Origin: an uncultured Robinsoniella sp. | GTDB taxonomy: Bacteria > Bacillota > Clostridia > Lachnospirales > Lachnospiraceae | NCBI GenBank assembly: GCA_900540475.1 | Contig: UQGG01000012.1 | Location: 1 to 64,000 of the forward strand | Reading direction: 5' to 3' | Length of the DNA stretch: 64,000 nt | Shown: in pieces, positions 60,490 to 64,000 of the stretch | How positions within the stretch are numbered: the stretch's first letter is position 1 | Layout: each line of letters starts with the position of its first letter | Notes under the pieces: model-generated | What the model saw: the letters and a program-made list of their open reading frames with translations, nothing else | The model's database searches: none | What the model was told of the DNA's origin: nothing | Made by a program: the position numbers and the translations under genes

Positions 60490-61470
60490 TCAGATTGTCG
60501 TATCTCCTTTTACCAGGGAAACCTTTAATTCATAGCGATTCTTCTTGGGTGTTTTCCCTGCCAGCAATGTTTCCAATACAGCAATCGCCTGTTTTGCAAT
60601 TTCTTTAATCGGCTGTCTGACTGTGGTTATATCAATTAGATTCATATTCACCACATAGGTTCCATCATAGCTCACAGCGCAGAAATCCTCTGGAATTCGT
60701 TTCCCAAGCTGTACTGCAGCTTTCAAAAATGCCGTACAGGGCATGTCTGCAGACATCATGCCGTCTATCTCCGGGGATTCATGCAAAATTGTTTTCGCCA
60801 TATTCAGATATCCCTCAAAGTCAAAATCATTCCAGCGGACAGACACTTTTTTACAGGCGATTCCATGTTCTTTTAGTACCCGCTCCAACTCTTCGTGGCA
60901 TTCAAAAGAGAGAACTTTTTTCTTCGACTCTCCGCAGATATGAATTACAGACTTACATCCGCTGGCGATTAACTCTTTTGCGGCAAGCCGCCCTCCCAGA
61001 CCGTGATTGGAAGCAACCACCGGAATTTGTTGGTTTACCTGATAATCCAGCATCACCAGGGGCTTTTGAAAAGATTCGTACTCACTGTCATCCAGACTGT
61101 TTACCCCCATAATCACACCATCCACAATATTGGATTTCAGCATATTCATGTACTCCTGCTCCCGCTCCAAATCATCGTCCGTACTACAGAGCATGAGCTT
61201 ATATCCGATTTCATAAAGTTCCTTTTCCATATAATCTGCAAGGCTTGAAAAAAACGGATGACGAATATTGGGCACTAACATGGCAATAATTCCTGCCCGC
61301 TGGCGAAACATCCCCCTGGCAAGTTCATTGGGAATATAATTTAATTCTTTCATCGCCTGCTCGATCTTCAATTTCGTCTCAGGCGCCACATAGGCGGTAC
61401 CATTTAACACCCTGGAAACCGTACACGCCGCCACATTTGCTTTTTTAGCCACATCACGAATACTCGCCAT
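60490..61470 (-). CDS. LacI family transcriptional repressor
   Basis: 326 residues. N-terminal LacI helix-turn-helix SIRDVAKKANVAACTVSRVLNG and hinge helix ELARGMFRQR, then a periplasmic-binding-protein-like effector domain (IIAMLVPNIRHPFFSSL; NIVDGVIMGVNSLDD; FCAVSYDGTYVVNMNLIDITTVRQPI). It should bind GAAACATGTTTC sites before the sugar operon and before its own gene, and release them when a sugar binds. The frame begins with TTG at 61479, but AAGGAG lies about 9 nt before the ATG at 61470. Confidence 0.94.
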   Translation of the reverse strand: MASIRDVAKKANVAACTVSRVLNGTAYVAPETKLKIEQAMKELNYIPNELARGMFRQRAGIIAMLVPNIRHPFFSSLADYMEKELYEIGYKLMLCSTDDDLEREQEYMNMLKSNIVDGVIMGVNSLDDSEYESFQKPLVMLDYQVNQQIPVVASNHGLGGRLAAKELIASGCKSVIHICGESKKKVLSFECHEELERVLKEHGIACKKVSVRWNDFDFEGYLNMAKTILHESPEIDGMMSADMPCTAFLKAAVQLGKRIPEDFCAVSYDGTYVVNMNLIDITTVRQPIKEIAKQAIAVLETLLAGKTPKKNRYELKVSLVKGDTTI

Positions 61471-61486
61471 AATTAACAACTCCTTA

Positions 61487-61500
61487 TGAAATATGTTTCA
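61487..61500. promoter_or_regulatory. LacI-family operator O3 (autoregulation)
   Basis: TGAAATATGTTTCA, one base from a perfect copy of the operator consensus at 60111 and 60265, immediately upstream of the repressor's ribosome binding site. Confidence 0.75.
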
Positions 61501-61555
61501 TTCATTTTAGCACGGGCTGGAAAATATGTAAACAGAATTTATTGGAGATGCTAAT

Positions 61556-62899
61556 CTATACCTTTTTCACCACAAATGTGTGTACCGAATGCGCCGGAAT
61601 CCCAGCAGAAAATTGCCCATCGGAACAGATGCAGGTAAATTCCCGGTCACGATCCATACTGTTCAGCAGGGTAATGACCACTTCTCCATCTGGATTTTCA
61701 AATGCAACTGCATTGGATGTCCAGCACCCGCTGGTTCGGATAATTCTGGCACCGGGTTTTACGAAGTGAGAAAAATGTTTCATCAGGTAGAATTCCGGCT
61801 GTAAGGTAAGTTTCCCTGTCTCCGGGTCCACCGTTGCCAGGGAATTCTGAGACCAGCCCCAGGTAGAGACTCCCCCTTCCTGCAATGCCATATTCCAGTA
61901 TGTATAACGTTCTGCTCCATGGCGGAAATAATACCACATCTGCATGAAAATATACTCCGCCTGTTCCCATTCATTCAATCCGTCCCCGCACTCACTTTCG
62001 GTCTGCATGATATGCATTTGGGGATAACTGGCTTCTATCTGCTCCAGCTGATGTTTGCCGCCCCACTGTACGCCCACGCCTTTTATATATTTTCTGGCTT
62101 CCTTGTCTGACAGTATGGTGTTGGCAAATTGATCATAGAATTCATGATAGGGTGCACCATTTCCGGGCCACCTGAAATCCACAAACGGTCCGTTAATAGT
62201 CCCCAGCCAGATCTGGGTATCCAGACCGCTCTTTTCAAACTCCGGTCCTAAATATCCTTTGATAAAATCCCGCATATCGGAACCATACCAGAGACAGGAT
62301 GGGAATTTCTGATCCGCCATAGGTTCGTTCTGAACATGAACCATATTCACAGGAACCCCCTGTTCTCCATATGCTTTTACAAACTTTACAAAATATCTGG
62401 CATAGGCATCCAGCACTTTTTCTTCCATTCGAATTCGTCCATAATTGTAAGCCTTTTTTGTTTTCATCCAGACCGGAGGACTCCAGGGCGATGCAAAAAG
62501 ACTTAAATCCTTACAATACTTCTGTGCTGCTTTAATGAATGGCAGCGTATATTCTTTATCCCGCTCAATATTGAAATCCTTCAGATCATAATCCCCATCG
62601 GTATCATCACAGCTATACCATTCAAGGCTAAAATCATTTGCGCCAATGGGAACTCTTCCCATATTGAAAGCACATCCCTCTTCTCCGTATAACTCTTTGA
62701 TAAACGCTTCCGATGTAACTTTATCTGTTTTTTTCAGAGCATCCCATCCAAGCTCATTAAAGCAGCCTCCAAATCCCAGCACTTTCTGTCGGTAGTCCGC
62801 CGTAAGCATAAGGGTATCTTCACTTTTGACCGTATGGGACACCTCTGCTTCTTTCCAATAATCACTTTCCCGGCTCATTACATGGGTAATATTTTTCAT
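61556..62899 (-). CDS. Glycoside hydrolase family 30 (glucosylceramidase-like)
   Basis: 447 residues, no signal peptide. The (beta/alpha)8 barrel of GH30 with FGGCFNELGWDAL near the N terminus, SPWSPPVWMKT, acid/base Glu in HVQNEPMAD and nucleophile Glu in MQTESECGDG, then a small beta domain at the C terminus (EVVITLLNSMDRDREF). GH30 enzymes act on beta-glucosyl, beta-1,6-glucan or xylan linkages; subfamily 1-like features here suggest a beta-glucosidase or glucosylceramidase type. The ATG at 62899 follows AAGGAGAAGGAAATC. It lies between the AraC-type regulator gene and lacI. Confidence 0.9.
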   Translation of the reverse strand: MKNITHVMSRESDYWKEAEVSHTVKSEDTLMLTADYRQKVLGFGGCFNELGWDALKKTDKVTSEAFIKELYGEEGCAFNMGRVPIGANDFSLEWYSCDDTDGDYDLKDFNIERDKEYTLPFIKAAQKYCKDLSLFASPWSPPVWMKTKKAYNYGRIRMEEKVLDAYARYFVKFVKAYGEQGVPVNMVHVQNEPMADQKFPSCLWYGSDMRDFIKGYLGPEFEKSGLDTQIWLGTINGPFVDFRWPGNGAPYHEFYDQFANTILSDKEARKYIKGVGVQWGGKHQLEQIEASYPQMHIMQTESECGDGLNEWEQAEYIFMQMWYYFRHGAERYTYWNMALQEGGVSTWGWSQNSLATVDPETGKLTLQPEFYLMKHFSHFVKPGARIIRTSGCWTSNAVAFENPDGEVVITLLNSMDRDREFTCICSDGQFSAGIPAHSVHTFVVKKV

Positions 62900-63013
62900 G
62901 ATTTCCTTCTCCTTTCCATTATCCATTTCTTTATTTTGATAATCCTAATATAACAATTATCCACTGCATTGAGTAGGTGCAAAGCAAACGAAAAAACAGG
63001 TCGATTTTAACTT

Positions 63014-63886
63014 TTAAAATCGGCCTGTTCCCGTACTGCCTGGTGAGATACGTTTTCTAAGCTCTTTTGGCGTACAGCCATAGGAATTTTTAAACATTCT
63101 CATAAACAATTTGTAGTTGTAGAAATGGTTTTTTTCCAGGAGATCTTTGATGCAGTAATCTGTATGCAGCAATTCGTTATGGAATCTTTCCATGCGAACC
63201 GTATTCAGATATTCCAGAAAGGTAATTCCTGTCTGCTGTTTAAAAAACCGGGAGAAATAAACCTGGTTTAATCCGACTGCATCTGCAATATCGTGCAGCA
63301 TAACTTCTTCCTGGTAATGGGCATTTACATAATCCATAATCTGACGCATCCGAAGCTGATTCTTCTGTGACTTTACCAAGTTCGCTTCATCTATTCGCCT
63401 GGAAAAAGAATGGATACAGATGTACAGCAGTTCAAATACCAGGCTGTAGCAGTGAAAAACGTAACCCTCTTCCTTATTCTCATAGGCAAAAAGCAGGTCT
63501 TGCAGAAGAAAACGGATTCTGGCCAGCTTTGCCCGGATTGTCTCATCTTCTGCACCCAGGTCTGCTGAAAAATGATAGTGAACCACCTCCGGCATAAACT
63601 TTTTAATAAATGACACCGGAATCTGCAGTAAAATCGCCTGGTTCCCGCCAATGCATCTGGTGGAATGGATACTCATAGGGTTAATAATTACAAAATCATT
63701 CTCCTGAAGGGTAATCATCCGGCTGCTGTCATGCACTTCTAATGTTCCCTTCACCAGAAATACAATTTCAATCCAGTCGTGAAAATGCTTGGGCACCACA
63801 CTCCCCTCGTCTATGGAGTATTCAAGGTTTATGTCAATTGCGTCATTGGGTTTTATAAATTCGTGTGTACAGGATTCCACAATCAT
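63014..63886 (-). CDS. AraC family transcriptional regulator with cupin sensor domain
   Basis: 290 residues. N-terminal cupin-like sensing domain (VPKHFHDWIEIVFLVKGTLEV; NDFVIINPMSIHSTRC), then two C-terminal AraC helix-turn-helix motifs (VMLHDIADAVGLNQVYFSRFFKQQTG; LLEKNHFYNYKLFMRMFKNSYGCTP). This MelR/RhaS-like arrangement responds to a sugar and activates nearby catabolic genes, here probably GH30, which begins about 115 nt downstream. Start ATG follows GCAAAGGAGAA. Confidence 0.92.
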   Translation of the reverse strand: MIVESCTHEFIKPNDAIDINLEYSIDEGSVVPKHFHDWIEIVFLVKGTLEVHDSSRMITLQENDFVIINPMSIHSTRCIGGNQAILLQIPVSFIKKFMPEVVHYHFSADLGAEDETIRAKLARIRFLLQDLLFAYENKEEGYVFHCYSLVFELLYICIHSFSRRIDEANLVKSQKNQLRMRQIMDYVNAHYQEEVMLHDIADAVGLNQVYFSRFFKQQTGITFLEYLNTVRMERFHNELLHTDYCIKDLLEKNHFYNYKLFMRMFKNSYGCTPKELRKRISPGSTGTGRF

Positions 63887-63901
63887 TTCTCCTTTGCAGA
63901 A

Positions 63902-64000
63902 TTACGGATTCTTACTCATAAATCCGCTAATCTCTTTTGCTGCCGTATTCTGCTGTTCTTCCTGAGAGACAACAGCTTCGCCGTCTCCTTTTTGTTTCCC
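63902..64000 (-). CDS. 3' end of an unidentified gene, cut by the window edge
   Basis: A frame without stops enters from the window edge on the minus strand and ends with TAA at 63902-63904. The visible 32 residues are hydrophilic (GKQKGDGEAVVSQEEQQN ... GFMSKNP). No family is recognisable. It lies only 15 nt upstream of the AraC-type regulator gene and on the same strand, so the two are probably co-transcribed. Confidence 0.5.
   Translation of the reverse strand, partial: GKQKGDGEAVVSQEEQQNTAAKEISGFMSKNP

Overview
The window looks like a chromosomal segment of a Gram-positive, low-to-mid G+C anaerobic Firmicute, most probably a gut Clostridium/Blautia-type Lachnospiraceae. The grounds are strong AGGAGG ribosome binding sites, lipoprotein-type solute-binding proteins, YesMN-type two-component systems, a rubredoxin/flavin protein, a CIRCE element, corrinoid methyltransferases and several DUF families typical of that group. 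I see no rRNA, tRNA, CRISPR array, phage or intact insertion sequence. Most genes lie on the minus strand.

Layout. 0.3-9.1 kb: a carbohydrate uptake locus transcribed leftward, with sensor kinase, AraC-type response regulator, lipoprotein binding protein, two permeases and a glycoside hydrolase. 9.2-12.2 kb: a long class B penicillin-binding protein under a promoter that carries a perfect BlaI/MecI-like operator. 12.4-18.7 kb: arginine biosynthesis, argC-argJ-argB-argD leftward and argG rightward, with ARG-box-like sites between. 18.8-23.9 kb: a MoxR-type ATPase, a VWA protein and a leucine-rich repeat protein, then a small membrane protein and a DegV protein. 24.1-27.1 kb: a DUF5721-like protein, a long inverted-repeat (MITE-like) element and htpG behind a CIRCE operator. 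27.2-31.8 kb: a MacAB-like ABC exporter with unusual Ser-rich extracytoplasmic insertions. 32-38 kb: a flavin-reductase/rubredoxin fusion, a DUF3783 protein, a helicase-nuclease-LexA fusion and an EF-G paralogue. 38.2-41.6 kb: aroF-tyrA-aroA. 41.8-45.4 kb: a corrinoid-dependent methyl transfer cluster. 46-55 kb: a thioesterase, a GGDEF/EAL protein, a DUF3791/DUF3990/DUF3791 cluster resembling a toxin-antitoxin module, queA, a divergent sirtuin, a MATE transporter preceded by a promoter-terminator-bounded structured RNA, and an rRNA methyltransferase. 55.2-64 kb: a second carbohydrate locus (AraC, GH30, LacI, binding protein, two permeases, GH13) with three near-identical LacI-type operators.

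The genes fall into two inducible sugar systems, two amino-acid pathways (arginine; the DAHP synthase, prephenate dehydrogenase and EPSP synthase steps of the aromatic pathway), methyl transfer into the folate pool, and stress or envelope functions. The most unusual items are the 818-residue protein joining an SF1 helicase, a PD-(D/E)XK-like domain and a complete LexA-type self-cleavage domain; the roughly 300-nt RNA upstream of the MATE gene, with overlapping competing helices; and the DUF3990 module. Starts were re-chosen by ribosome binding site wherever the longest open frame was unlikely.
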